A program made the position numbers and the translations under genes. A stretch of DNA of 64,000 nucleotides, taken from NCBI RefSeq assembly GCF_003315205.1, contig NZ_QNRR01000013.1, forward strand, positions 62,001-126,000, read 5' to 3'. Shown in pieces: positions 27,415 to 36,834 of the stretch (within the stretch, counting starts at the first letter, position 1; each line of letters starts with the position of its first letter). The stretch is from Roseimicrobium gellanilyticum (lineage in GTDB: Bacteria > Verrucomicrobiota > Verrucomicrobiia > Verrucomicrobiales > Verrucomicrobiaceae). The notes beneath the pieces are model-generated. The model had not been told where the DNA came from. It worked only from the letters and a program-made list of their open reading frames with translations, and searched no databases.

Positions 27415-27751
27415 TTAAAAGAGGAACCGCCACATGCGCACATCATCAACATTGGCGAGTAGAAGAAACATTGGGGGGCCGTCCGGCGTCTTGCCAAACA
27501 GCCTGCAACCCACCATGGAGACTTTCATGGTTGCCGCCGTCATCACGCTGTCCCTGCCGGGGTGAACAACCAGCATGAGAGCATGATTTTTCTGTACCGA
27601 TGCGGAGGCCAGCACCATCGCGATTTTGGATTTCCACTCCAGAGGTGCCCTTTCCAAACGGCCTTACAAACAACGCCGCAAGACAAATCACCAGCAGTGA
27701 GCAGCCCCACCACGTCAACGCCCTCCGACTCTGTGCCACCCCGCCGCTCAT
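27415..27751 (-). pseudogene. Possible small membrane-protein gene interrupted by a frameshift
   Basis: The 390-bp gap between moxR and the next gene holds two overlapping minus-strand frames. The first, from 27751, opens with a convincing membrane helix (WWGCSLLVICLAALFV) and then turns into unlikely sequence. The other frame, to 27415, reads as plausible protein (VMTAATMKVSMVGCRLFG, then FLLLANVDDVRMWRFLF at its end). A single-base frameshift near 27640 would join them into a protein of about 110 residues. This may be a real broken gene, a sequencing error or chance; the evidence is weak. Confidence 0.25.
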
Positions 27752-27763
27752 GTCCTGCTGGTG

Positions 27764-29125
27764 TTATTTGAAGTACCTCTTCAGCGCCTCGCGTTCACTG
27801 GGCAGGAGCGAGTTCTGCCACACGGCAGCACCGCCATCACCCGTGTTGGAAATCGTGCCCCCGGCCTGGGGTCCTTTGTAGGCATTCTTGTCCACCTCAT
27901 GCTTGCCATCGCTTACCGTGAGGAGGTCGCCCGGGGCAACACGTTCCATGTCGATCTGAGAGTTCACGGCCTCAGTCTTGGTGGAATTCAGATTGGTTTC
28001 CTCTGAGCTCAAGGTGATCGGCGCGGTACCCGGTCCGCGAGTGATGCCCCCTCGGCCTGGACCATCTTCTCCTTCTCCTTCACCGTCCTTGCCCTTTCCC
28101 TTCCCCCTTCCTTTGCCTTTGCCACTGCCATTGCATCCCTGGCACTCGGTCAGTTTCAGTTCCGGTGAGTTCTTGAGGGCATCCTGCAGCGCCTGGGCAT
28201 TCTTCTGCAGTTGCTTGGCCAGATTTTGCATCTGCTCCTTGCTCATGCCGCCCAACCCCTTGCCGCCCATCTGCTGAAGCTGCTGTAGCAATTGTTCATT
28301 CGGCTTCATGCCTCCAGTGCGCATGGCCTGTGCGGCATTGCCCAGTTCATTCCCCAGGGAATCCTTGGCTTCTTGAGGCAGGGCATCGCCCGCCGCCTGC
28401 AGGGCAGAGGCGGCACGCTCGGCATCCGCAAGATTCTGCGAGAGTTCACGCAGCATCTCCGCGGTTTGATCGCGCAGATTTCCTGCCGCCTCGAGGCTGC
28501 CGTGTTCATACCAGTTCTCTGCGGGACGCTGGAGCAGCTCGGCAATTTTTTTCTCCACTTCCTCCACAGACTCCTCCTCCACGGCCTCTTCCTTCTGGAG
28601 GTTCTCCATCCACTCCTTCACCTCTTTCACTGCGGTCGGCTCCTGGACGATGCGTTTCTTGTCCACTTCACGCTGGGCCACGGGCACCCACGCCGCCAGG
28701 AGGAGCACCATGCCGGACACGGCCAGAACCGTCACGGGACGTTGCCAACGCCACTGCACCGGCCATTTGATTTCCTGGGGCGGTGTGGGCCAATCCCCCA
28801 CCCCGGCCTCAGCGGCGCTGAGACGTGTCTTCAATCCAAGGGCATCCTCCAGCCGGATACGCGCCGCTTGAGGAGTTTCGTAGCGCGAGCGCCCCAGCCA
28901 CCAGGCCAGCACCGCTGCGAGCACAAGCACCGCACCAATGCCACACCATACCCAGCGAAGCTCGACGACCGGCATCCAGCGGACAAACAGGATCGCCACA
29001 GCGCCAACGAGCGCCGCGCCAAGCAGCCAGCCGGTCCAGCTCTCCAGCCACCAGCCGAAGTTCACACGTCTCGCCAGGCTGCGAGTCGCAGCCTGCCAAT
29101 AGCTGGCGGTTTTTTCCGGTGGCAT
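27764..29125 (-). CDS. Membrane protein with coiled-coil region, first gene of the MoxR operon
   Basis: This 453-residue protein has three hydrophobic helices in its first 190 residues (WLLGAALVGAVAILFV, WCGIGAVLVLAAVLAWWLG, PVTVLAVSGMVLLLAAWVP). A long acidic and Gln-rich helical region follows (EEAVEEESVEEVEKKIAELL to MSKEQMQNLAKQLQKNAQAL), probably a coiled coil. A small CxxC element (LTECQGCNGSGKGKG) and a Gly/Lys-rich linker come next. The organisation resembles DUF4175-like proteins encoded with MoxR/VWA genes, but the match is by layout only. It heads the minus-strand run. Confidence 0.75.
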   Translation of the reverse strand: MPPEKTASYWQAATRSLARRVNFGWWLESWTGWLLGAALVGAVAILFVRWMPVVELRWVWCGIGAVLVLAAVLAWWLGRSRYETPQAARIRLEDALGLKTRLSAAEAGVGDWPTPPQEIKWPVQWRWQRPVTVLAVSGMVLLLAAWVPVAQREVDKKRIVQEPTAVKEVKEWMENLQKEEAVEEESVEEVEKKIAELLQRPAENWYEHGSLEAAGNLRDQTAEMLRELSQNLADAERAASALQAAGDALPQEAKDSLGNELGNAAQAMRTGGMKPNEQLLQQLQQMGGKGLGGMSKEQMQNLAKQLQKNAQALQDALKNSPELKLTECQGCNGSGKGKGRGKGKGKDGEGEGEDGPGRGGITRGPGTAPITLSSEETNLNSTKTEAVNSQIDMERVAPGDLLTVSDGKHEVDKNAYKGPQAGGTISNTGDGGAAVWQNSLLPSEREALKRYFK

Positions 29126-29296
29126 GCGATGGGAAGTCTAGCGGTGTGGAGAGGTGCTTGGCAACGCGGAAGTCCCGCTTCACGGCGAATTCATCATGGC
29201 TTCATGGTGTCTTCACACGCAGACACCTGCGCCAGGGAGCGCAAGCATCGTGCCGGGCATTTTGACCGAGATGCGGTCCGGACGTTCGTTTCTGAG

Positions 29297-29824
29297 TCAG
29301 AGATCTGACAGTCCCTTTTTGTGGATCAACCCATTGGCGCGGCGTTCCCTGGCTTCGCGGAAGAAACTTTTCAGCACCATCACGCACTCATCCCCGAGCA
29401 CTCCAGAGACAATCTCACTGCGATGATTGAGGTTCGGAGCCTGAAGGAGATTCCAAAAACCGCCGGCTGCGCCCCCCTTGAGATCCGGGCAGCCAAAGAT
29501 GACCCGCCGCACCCGGCAGTGCATGATGGCTCCGGCACACATGGGACAGGGCTCCTTGGTCACGTAGAGGTCACACTCATTCAGCCGCCAGTCACCCAAG
29601 GCGCTCTGAGCCTGGGTCAGGGCAATCATTTCCGCATGGGCCGTGGCGTCCTTGAGCGTCTCCACCTGATTCCAGGCGCGGGCAATCACATGTCCCTCAC
29701 GCACAATGACTGCCCCAATGGGCACTTCATCTTGCCTGGCGGCCTTGCGCGCCTGGCGCAGGGCTTCCCGCATGAAATGCTCGTCTGTGCTGACAATGAT
29801 GGGCTCGTCCCCCGCCTCTTCCAT
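29297..29824 (-). CDS. tadA: tRNA-specific adenosine deaminase
   Basis: TadA converts the wobble adenosine of tRNA-Arg(ACG) to inosine. The 175-residue protein has the zinc deaminase signature: TAHAEMIAL with the ligand His and catalytic Glu near residues 63-65, and the PCPMCAGAI pair of zinc cysteines near residues 93-96. Typical TadA C-terminal features follow (RVRRVIFGCPDLKGGAAGG, LNHRSEIVSGVLGDECVMVLKSFFR). The length is normal. Guanine/cytosine deaminases of the same fold are less likely given the C-terminal match. Confidence 0.92.
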   Translation of the reverse strand: MEEAGDEPIIVSTDEHFMREALRQARKAARQDEVPIGAVIVREGHVIARAWNQVETLKDATAHAEMIALTQAQSALGDWRLNECDLYVTKEPCPMCAGAIMHCRVRRVIFGCPDLKGGAAGGFWNLLQAPNLNHRSEIVSGVLGDECVMVLKSFFREARERRANGLIHKKGLSDL

Positions 29825-29885
29825 GGCAAAGGCTAGACCGGGTTGGTCACGGGTGCATGCGAATCTTCAAATCCGCAGTCCGGCC

Positions 29886-30197
29886 TCAACTGACAAGGGC
29901 ATGGGCCGCCTTTGCCTTGTTGAGCAGGACGATGGCACCCACCATGAGGATGGCTCCACCGATCAGATACACGAGCCGAATATTCTGCCTCTCCAAGGTG
30001 CCGATGTAATGGTCAATGAAAGAGACCGCGATCGCTCCGACGAAAAACATGATCAGGGGCCAGACCCATTCGCTGCCAAGCTCGATCACGGTGTCTTCTT
30101 CTCCGGGAACGGTGTTTTCAAAACCTTTGAAAGCCCAGAAGGTGAGAACACAAACAATGAAGATGATCAGGCGCACGGGCCCGAAGTTAAAGCTCAT
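29886..30197 (-). CDS. Small membrane protein of unknown function
   Basis: This product of 103 residues has three predicted membrane helices (VRLIIFIVCVLTFWAF, WVWPLIMFFVGAIAVSFI, VYLIGGAILMVGAIVLL) separated by an acidic loop (ENTVPGEEDTVIELGSE). No family was recognised. It lies between tadA and the adaptor gene on the same strand, but with a 134-nt gap from the latter, so a shared job is not implied. Confidence 0.65.
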   Translation of the reverse strand: MSFNFGPVRLIIFIVCVLTFWAFKGFENTVPGEEDTVIELGSEWVWPLIMFFVGAIAVSFIDHYIGTLERQNIRLVYLIGGAILMVGAIVLLNKAKAAHALVS

Positions 30198-30331
30198 GAA
30201 TCAGTGGGGGGTTGAGCTACATCTTATTACCCACGGCGGGCAAAACGCGAGTATCCACTGCAACTTTTCCACCATTCTGAAGCGGCATTCAGGAAATCTT
30301 GCCAATCCACCGTATCAGCGGATGCCAGCAA

Positions 30332-31594
30332 TTACGAAGGTCCACCCTTGGGTGCAGGAACGGGTTTGGTCGCGGTCGCGTCCGACTTGGCCATGCCTAC
30401 CGTGCTGGCTTTGCCATCGATCACCGGATCCACGCGAGCGCCATCTGCCGGAAAGGGAATGGGAGTCAGGCACAGCACTTCACCCTCTTGGGGTGCCTTG
30501 GGAGCATTGGCGGCGATCACGATTTGCTTTTCATCGCTCACCAGAGGCTCCACCAGCACACGACGAAGCGTGTTCTTCGGGGATATGAGGATGATTTCAT
30601 TCCCGGCCCGTACTGCACTGCGAGGGATGACATATACATCCTGGAGCGTTTCCCCGGTGATCTCCGCTTCCACGAACTGGCCCACCTTGAGCGGGGGGAG
30701 TCCATCGCTGCGCTTCGCGTAGGGATCATCCACCTGAGCGACGGCGATGATTTGGCGCGTGCTGGCATCCATGGCGCCCTCCACACGGACGATGCGGCCT
30801 CTCCATGAAGCGAGCTTTCCGTTCATTACAGCGTTCAGGCGGACCTCGGCGTTCGCCGTGGCCGCGGATTCTGAGCCATCACGGTAGTTCTCCGGGAGCG
30901 CCAGGAACCGCATGCCACGCTCCGGCAGGGGCAGGCGGATTTCCACATAGTCGACCGCAAATACCTTGGCGAGCTGCGTGCCGGAGGTGACGAGCTGACC
31001 GACATCCACCAGCTGCTCCAGCACCTGCCCGGCGAAGGGTGCACGGATGGTGGTGCGCTCCAGGTCACGCTCGGCCTTCAATACCTGGGCTTTGGCGGAG
31101 GCGACATCGGCATGCGCCTTGGCGACTTGGGGCTTGCGCATGGCGAGGGCATTCGGCTCGCCAGACCGACCCAGGGCCTTCCAGTTTTCCAGCGCCTGCT
31201 CAGCCTTGGCCAGTTCCTCTGCCAGCATGGACTCCGCCTGTGCCACGGCTGCCTGGGCGACCACGACTGCGGTCTCATAATCCACGGGGTCGAGCTTCAT
31301 CAGCACCTCACCCTTCTCAAAGAAGCCTCCAGGTTTGAAGTTGGAGCTGCTCTCCACGATCTTCGCGGAGACTTCTGGCAGCAGGGTGGTCTGTGTGCGC
31401 GGCTGCACCATGCCCTGCGAGGTGACGACCACGGGAAAAGAGGTCTTCTTCAACCGCGTACCCTCCACCTGCACGAGCACAGGGCGCACCTCCTGCATTT
31501 TTGTCTCCGGACGATTCACGAGCAACCACCATGTGCCCGCGCCGCTGGCGGCGAGGATGGCAAGGGGAATGATGACGCTCAGGAAGCGGATCAT
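30332..31594 (-). CDS. HlyD/RND-type efflux periplasmic adaptor
   Basis: This 420-residue protein is a membrane fusion protein linking an inner-membrane pump to an outer-membrane channel. It opens with a membrane anchor (IRFLSVIIPLAILAASGAGTW). A barrel-sandwich half follows (AKIVESSSNFKPGGFFEKGE), then a helical hairpin rich in Ala (VVAQAAVAQAESMLAEELAK to ADVASAKAQVLKAERDL), and the returning lipoyl strand TTIRAPFAGQVLEQLVDVGQ. Beta-barrel and membrane-proximal domains complete it. No pump gene is adjacent; the outer-membrane factor is encoded 118 nt upstream on the same strand. Confidence 0.9.
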   Translation of the reverse strand: MIRFLSVIIPLAILAASGAGTWWLLVNRPETKMQEVRPVLVQVEGTRLKKTSFPVVVTSQGMVQPRTQTTLLPEVSAKIVESSSNFKPGGFFEKGEVLMKLDPVDYETAVVVAQAAVAQAESMLAEELAKAEQALENWKALGRSGEPNALAMRKPQVAKAHADVASAKAQVLKAERDLERTTIRAPFAGQVLEQLVDVGQLVTSGTQLAKVFAVDYVEIRLPLPERGMRFLALPENYRDGSESAATANAEVRLNAVMNGKLASWRGRIVRVEGAMDASTRQIIAVAQVDDPYAKRSDGLPPLKVGQFVEAEITGETLQDVYVIPRSAVRAGNEIILISPKNTLRRVLVEPLVSDEKQIVIAANAPKAPQEGEVLCLTPIPFPADGARVDPVIDGKASTVGMAKSDATATKPVPAPKGGPS

Positions 31595-31711
31595 GCAGGG
31601 GGCGAATGAGATGTGCGGGGGCGAACCGGAATCCAAGCGTCTCACACAATGATGCACCATGCGAGGGAAAACGGACGGTGGAAGGAACCGGCCCGGGCGC
31701 CCGAAGTTGCC

Positions 31712-33157
31712 TCAAAAATCACCCCCGAGGGCGAGATGCAGATCCGCCCGATTGCGCAGTCGCTGGGCTTTGATCACCGCGAGAGCACTGCGTGCATCAA
31801 ACGCACGCTGCTGGGCATCGAGGAGAGTGAGGATGTCCACCAACCCACGCTCGTACTGGCCGGTGGCAAGCTGTACCGAGCGGGCGGCCTCCGTGGAGGC
31901 ACGCTCAAGGGCGGCCTCCTGCTCCAGCAAATAGGCCTCTGCCGAAAGAGCCGATTCCACTTCCTTAAACGCAGTGGTGGCCGTGCTGGCATACAGCGCC
32001 AGGGCTTCCTCATAACGGGCACGGGCGAGATCGACATTCGCCTTGATGCGCCCACCTTGGAAGATCTGCTGGGCGACATTTCCCGCCACCGTCCAAACCA
32101 CCGATCCCTGGTCGATGAGGAAGCTGAGATCCTCAGTGCTCAGGCCGGTGCCACCGGTGAGATTGAAGCTCGGAAGAAATGCCTTCTTTGCGGCGCTCTC
32201 CTCGCGCAGGGACGCCTCCAGGCGGCGCTCGGCAGCACGGATGTCCGGCCGGCGTAGCAGGACTTCCGATGGGATGCCCGCGGGCACTTTGAGCTTCACG
32301 GTGGGCAACGCCGAAAGACCCGTCTCCTTCCCGCCGGGATAAGCTCCCAGGAGAACCTCAAGGACGCGACGCGCCTCATCTGAGGCACGCTTGCGCAGGG
32401 CGAGGGACTCCTCCGCACGAGCAAGATCCGCACGACTCAGGCTCACATCCAGCGCAGCGCGATCCGAGTCCAGGCCACGTTCCAGCTGCCGCTCGACGAT
32501 CTGCAGGTGGGTGCGGCGGGAGTTCACGTTGTCCTCCGCGAGCCTGACCTGCTCCTTGGATTCCACCAGGGTCACCGCACCTTTCACGACATTCGCCGCG
32601 AGAGAAAGCTTCGCCGCGTGCAGGTCTTCGGCGGCGGCTTCGGCATCCGCTACGGCAGCACCACGCTGATCCTTGATGCGACCCCAGAAATCCACCTCCC
32701 AACTCACATCGAGTCCAAGCTCAAACCGATTGCTCCGCTGTCCCACACCCACGAACCGCTGGCCGGAGGCACTCTGATTGCGGCGTGCGTTGAAATCGGT
32801 CGCAGCCTGCGGCCAGAGATCTGCACCTGCAATGCGCACTTGCGCACGCGCCTGCGTGACCCGTGCCGCAGTGGCCTTCAGATCGGGATTCTTCGCGATG
32901 GCTTCATCCACAAGGCGGGTCAGTTCACCGTTTCCAAAATCAGCCAGCCAGCCAGTCGCCGCCTTGGACGGAATCTTCGGGCCTCGAGACCATTTCTCCG
33001 GCACAGACTGTTCATGCGCCGTGAGATCTCCCTCTTTGCGCGCCTTGCCCCACGTGTCCCGGACTGCACACCCGGGAACCACCCAGGTGAATGCGCCCAC
33101 ACAGCAAAGCTGCGCAATACGGGTGAGGGAAATTCTTGAAGAGCGTTGGCGCAGCAT
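31712..33157 (-). CDS. NodT/OprM-type outer-membrane efflux lipoprotein
   Basis: The 481-residue protein has a lipoprotein signal ending in the lipobox VPGC near residue 30, then two outer-membrane efflux (OEP) repeats. The NodT/OprM features are WLADFGNGELTRLVDEAIAK, NPDLKATAARVTQARAQV, LGLDVSWEVDFWGRIKD and VLLRRPDIRAAERRLEAS. The trimer would form the tunnel through the outer membrane for the adaptor encoded downstream. The upstream lipoprotein gene ends 3 nt before this start, so all three may be co-transcribed. Confidence 0.92.
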   Translation of the reverse strand: MLRQRSSRISLTRIAQLCCVGAFTWVVPGCAVRDTWGKARKEGDLTAHEQSVPEKWSRGPKIPSKAATGWLADFGNGELTRLVDEAIAKNPDLKATAARVTQARAQVRIAGADLWPQAATDFNARRNQSASGQRFVGVGQRSNRFELGLDVSWEVDFWGRIKDQRGAAVADAEAAAEDLHAAKLSLAANVVKGAVTLVESKEQVRLAEDNVNSRRTHLQIVERQLERGLDSDRAALDVSLSRADLARAEESLALRKRASDEARRVLEVLLGAYPGGKETGLSALPTVKLKVPAGIPSEVLLRRPDIRAAERRLEASLREESAAKKAFLPSFNLTGGTGLSTEDLSFLIDQGSVVWTVAGNVAQQIFQGGRIKANVDLARARYEEALALYASTATTAFKEVESALSAEAYLLEQEAALERASTEAARSVQLATGQYERGLVDILTLLDAQQRAFDARSALAVIKAQRLRNRADLHLALGGDF

Positions 33158-33160
33158 TGG

Positions 33161-33685
33161 TCAGGGCTTCTTCAACTCAGGATCGTTGACGTAGTTTCCC
33201 TCAAGGCGTTGGACATGTTGCACGTCGTAGCCGCTGGCGGTCTTCGTGAGCTTGTACTGATGCCTCTCGTAGTCCTTCTTGTACGCCCAACCGGCAGCCA
33301 CCTGAAAAGACTCGCCCCCGGCGCGCTTGATTTCCGCGATCTGGATCTGCACCGGAGCGAGACCGCTGCGGGGATCAATGATGGTCCGATCCGGGTCATC
33401 GCGCATGGTCAGCACCTCTCCGGAGATGAAGGTGAGCTTCAGATCCTCCATGCGGCGGACGAAGTCCATGCTGGTGCTCTTGAGATGCGGGCCCTTCACC
33501 ACCGTGTACACCTTGGGAATCTCCGGATGCACGGGAGGCAACGTCTTGATGACGTGGCGCACGATGGCCTCACCCTCCGGACCTTCGTAGTCATCCAGGG
33601 AAATCTTCCCCCCCTCACTGGAATCACAGGAGGCAAGGAAGGCGGCAATCAATAGAAAAAGGGCGGCTCGGAACGTGCGGGACAT
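33161..33685 (-). CDS. Putative lipoprotein of unknown function
   Basis: From the ATG at 33685 the product has 174 residues, with a signal peptide ending in the lipobox LASC (FRAALFLLIAAFLASC). The mature part (VIKTLPPVHPEIPKVYTVVK, RRMEDLKLTFISGEVLTM, YELHQYK-like end) was not recognised. It precedes the outer-membrane efflux gene by 3 nt, which suggests co-expression. A start at 33724 is open but adds an implausible N-terminus. Confidence 0.7.
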   Translation of the reverse strand: MSRTFRAALFLLIAAFLASCDSSEGGKISLDDYEGPEGEAIVRHVIKTLPPVHPEIPKVYTVVKGPHLKSTSMDFVRRMEDLKLTFISGEVLTMRDDPDRTIIDPRSGLAPVQIQIAEIKRAGGESFQVAAGWAYKKDYERHQYKLTKTASGYDVQHVQRLEGNYVNDPELKKP

Positions 33686-33749
33686 GAAGGTTGGGATGCT
33701 CCATGGTGAGGGGCTCCTGCGCAAGCGTCAACGGCGGGCACGTGTCAGA

Positions 33750-36551
33750 TCAAGCCCCCGTGTCTCCGGACACCAGCACCGCGAAGGGCAGCTCGGCAAA
33801 GAGGTCCGTGAGGGGCGCCGCTCCCACTCTGGCAAACACTCTGCCGGTGAAGACATCCCTCCACCCACTCGCGGAGGAGTCAGGCAGGTCCATCGCGGTA
33901 TCTTCCCAGCAGTCACCGACCGGTGGGAAGCCCAGTGGCCGGGTCAGCCGCGGGACAACCACCACCATGCCAGCCTCGGGAGTGGCGCGACGGAAGGCGA
34001 GGCACCTCTCTGCATGGCGGCCATTCGCCACGAGAGGCTCGTAACTGCCGGAGAAAAACAAAACCGGGCTCGTTTGCCGCAACTGCAGAAGTCGTTTGAT
34101 GAGGAAGAGCTTGATTCGTCCATCCTTCCAGTTGGCCAGCAAGTTTGCTGGAGAGGCGGAAGCGAGTGACTGTAGTGAGTGCTGTCGGGCCACGTAATCC
34201 ACCGGTCGGCGATTGTCCGGATCCACGAGACTGAAATCCCACATCTCTGTACCCTGGTAGAAATCCGGAACGCCGGGCGTGGTCAGCTTGAGCACGGTTT
34301 GCGTCATGGAGTTCACCGCCCCCAGCTCAGCAATGCTGGCTGCGAGGGGCTCAAACAAGGTGAGGAATCGATTCTTGGATCCCGGCGTCAGAATGCGCTC
34401 GACGAATGCCTCCACGGCCTTGTCCCAGGCTTCGTTGGGATCAATCCAACTGCTGTTCACCTTGGCCTCGTGCAGGGACTTGGTCATGTACTCCTGAAGA
34501 CGTTTCAGATAGACGCCGCGTTCCTCGTCATTCATCGGCTGCAGTGGCCATGAGCCAAGAAGCGTCTGGTACAGGAAAAACTCCTCATTCGCATCGGGGA
34601 CCAGCACGCCATCCAGAGTTTCCTTGTGCTTCCGATTGACCGTATGCCATTTGCGCACGGCTTGCGACCATTCCACGGGCATCTCACTCAGGGCGAGAAT
34701 ACGGGCCCGGACATCTTCGGAGCGCTTGGTATCATGAGTTGAAGTCGCCAGGAGATTGCCCGGCCAATCGGCCTGCCGCGCGGCACACTGCTTGTGAAAG
34801 CTCTCCAGGGGAGTTCCGTAGATGCCCGGGTTGCCCCCCACTTCATTGAGCGCCACGAGCCGGTTGTAGACATAGAAGGCTGTGTCCTCCACCCCTTTGG
34901 CCATGATGGGACCAGTGCACTGCTGGAACTTCACCACAAAGGCACGCCGTACTTCCTCATCCAGCGGATGCGGATTCTCTGCAGGCGGCAGCAACACGAT
35001 ACGAATGAACTCAAACACCGAGCGCTCCAGCGCGGGATTCCTCCGCCGCGCCAGCGCGATGGCCTGCGAAATCACCGTCGCATCCGCATCCCCCACCGGA
35101 TGCTCCGGGTCAATGTACGAGCGATACACGGGAAAGCTGGCGATGACCTCGCGAATGGCCGTGGTGAGCGCATTGACAGTGAAGTCGCGGTACCATCGGT
35201 GCATCTCCGCCAGACGGCTGAGCATGGTGCCAAGCACATTCACCTCACTCGCCATCGTGAGCTGCATGATGAGGCGCTTGCTCTGGCAGACCATTTCCCG
35301 GTAGTCAGCATGGTCGCCGAGAAACTTTTCATAGCACTGCGTGAGCCTCCTCTCGCTCGCGCGGTCCACGAGGACATGCATGGCTTGCGTGGCGAACTCA
35401 TACCCCGTGGTCCCATCTGTTTGCCAGCCAGACCGCAATTTCTCGCCGGCACCCAGAATCTTTTCAACAAACACCCACCCCGGAGTATTTCCACTCGTGG
35501 CCTCCGCAATTTTCTGCCTCAGGGTTTCCAGATACTGCGCAGGACGCGCAAGGCCGTCAATGTGATCGATGCGCACACCATCCAGGCTACCGTTGGCAAA
35601 GAGCTCCAGCAGGAGGCGATGAGTCGCATCAAACACCTCCGGCAGTTCCACCCGGATGGCAGCCAGCGAATTTACGTCGAAGAACCGGCGATAGTTGATC
35701 TCTTCCGCCGCGACGCGCCAGTAGCTCAGACGGTAGGGCTGCTCCGAGATGAGTGCATCGAGGCGATCCAGATTCTTGGGATCGCTGCCATCCTGCCACA
35801 CCTCCACGGCCGCTTGGATGGCCTGGTGCACCTCGGGTTCCATTTCGCAGAGCCGCACGAGACGCTCACGGATGACACGTTTTTCGCGCACGCGCTCTGC
35901 AATCCTGGCCGGGTCTGTCTGGTCGCGTGTGGGAAGATTCTCCAACGCCGTGATGATGCTGTGCAATTCATCGGGCGCCTCTCCCAGATTCTCCGCCGCC
36001 CTCTGCAGCAACGGCCTGGTCGTGCGGGTCGCGATGGGCAGCACCGCACCGGGGCACTCCAGTTTGAAGGCACCATGTTCATACTTCAGCCGCAACTCCC
36101 CGCGCTCCAGCACACGACCGTATTGGTCTCCAAGAATGGGCAGCAGGACCTTGTTCTCCAGAGCAGGCTTGAGCGGATGCCACTCCACATCGAAGTAGCC
36201 CGCATAAGGCGACGCCGGGCCGTTCTCCAGCACATTCATCCACCACTCATTGTTCGGATCACTGATGCCCATGTGATTCGGCACGAAATCCGCGATGAAT
36301 CCCATGCCATGCCGGTGCAACTCGGCGACCAGGGCGTCAAATTCCTCCCGGGTGCCGATCTCCGGGTTGATCTCATTGTGATCCGCCACGTCATAGCCAT
36401 GGAGACTGCCCGGACTGGCGCGGAAGATCGGAGAGGCATACACGTGACTGACTCCAAGAGCATGCAGATACGGTACCAGAGCCAGGGCATCACGAAACGT
36501 GAATCCCTGGTGATACTGCCAGCGGTAGGTGGCGAGGAGCGCAGCCTTCAT
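33750..36551 (-). CDS. treY: Malto-oligosyltrehalose synthase
   Basis: TreY turns the reducing end of a maltodextrin into a trehalose unit. From the ATG at 36551 it has 933 residues, within the family range. The GH13 regions are all visible: [11 protein letters not shown] near 85-95, [13 protein letters not shown] near 325 with the nucleophile Asp, WVFVEKILG with the acid Glu shortly after, and [14 protein letters not shown] near 605. TreY-specific sequence includes [15 protein letters not shown] at the start and [15 protein letters not shown]-type sequence near the end. Its usual partner TreZ is not in the window. It is divergent from treS across a 283-bp gap. Confidence 0.94.
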   Translation of the reverse strand: MKAALLATYRWQYHQGFTFRDALALVPYLHALGVSHVYASPIFRASPGSLHGYDVADHNEINPEIGTREEFDALVAELHRHGMGFIADFVPNHMGISDPNNEWWMNVLENGPASPYAGYFDVEWHPLKPALENKVLLPILGDQYGRVLERGELRLKYEHGAFKLECPGAVLPIATRTTRPLLQRAAENLGEAPDELHSIITALENLPTRDQTDPARIAERVREKRVIRERLVRLCEMEPEVHQAIQAAVEVWQDGSDPKNLDRLDALISEQPYRLSYWRVAAEEINYRRFFDVNSLAAIRVELPEVFDATHRLLLELFANGSLDGVRIDHIDGLARPAQYLETLRQKIAEATSGNTPGWVFVEKILGAGEKLRSGWQTDGTTGYEFATQAMHVLVDRASERRLTQCYEKFLGDHADYREMVCQSKRLIMQLTMASEVNVLGTMLSRLAEMHRWYRDFTVNALTTAIREVIASFPVYRSYIDPEHPVGDADATVISQAIALARRRNPALERSVFEFIRIVLLPPAENPHPLDEEVRRAFVVKFQQCTGPIMAKGVEDTAFYVYNRLVALNEVGGNPGIYGTPLESFHKQCAARQADWPGNLLATSTHDTKRSEDVRARILALSEMPVEWSQAVRKWHTVNRKHKETLDGVLVPDANEEFFLYQTLLGSWPLQPMNDEERGVYLKRLQEYMTKSLHEAKVNSSWIDPNEAWDKAVEAFVERILTPGSKNRFLTLFEPLAASIAELGAVNSMTQTVLKLTTPGVPDFYQGTEMWDFSLVDPDNRRPVDYVARQHSLQSLASASPANLLANWKDGRIKLFLIKRLLQLRQTSPVLFFSGSYEPLVANGRHAERCLAFRRATPEAGMVVVVPRLTRPLGFPPVGDCWEDTAMDLPDSSASGWRDVFTGRVFARVGAAPLTDLFAELPFAVLVSGDTGA

Positions 36552-36834
36552 GCACGAGGAGCGTTGCCGGAAGGAACCGGGTGTTTCATGCGGCCAACTC
36601 CAGCGGGCATTGCGAACTTCAAGCAGATGGCCACCAGCGCAGCACTCCCACCATGAACGGGCATCCACCACTCCATCCCGGGCTTCACTTGCAGGGAGTT
36701 CTGTTTCGATATTCTTTCCTTCATTCGGAGTCGCTTCGACTTGCTCGCAACGAAGACGCGTGCCGCCTGCCGTTGCCCATCTCCTAATCGCGATACACCC
36801 CCTTTCCGCGCTCAACCGCCTTCCACCCGCTCAC

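Noticed and set aside
34794-36656. 620-codon plus-strand frame opposite treY
   Set aside because: Antisense to a complete GH13 enzyme with all catalytic regions; no protein-like features.
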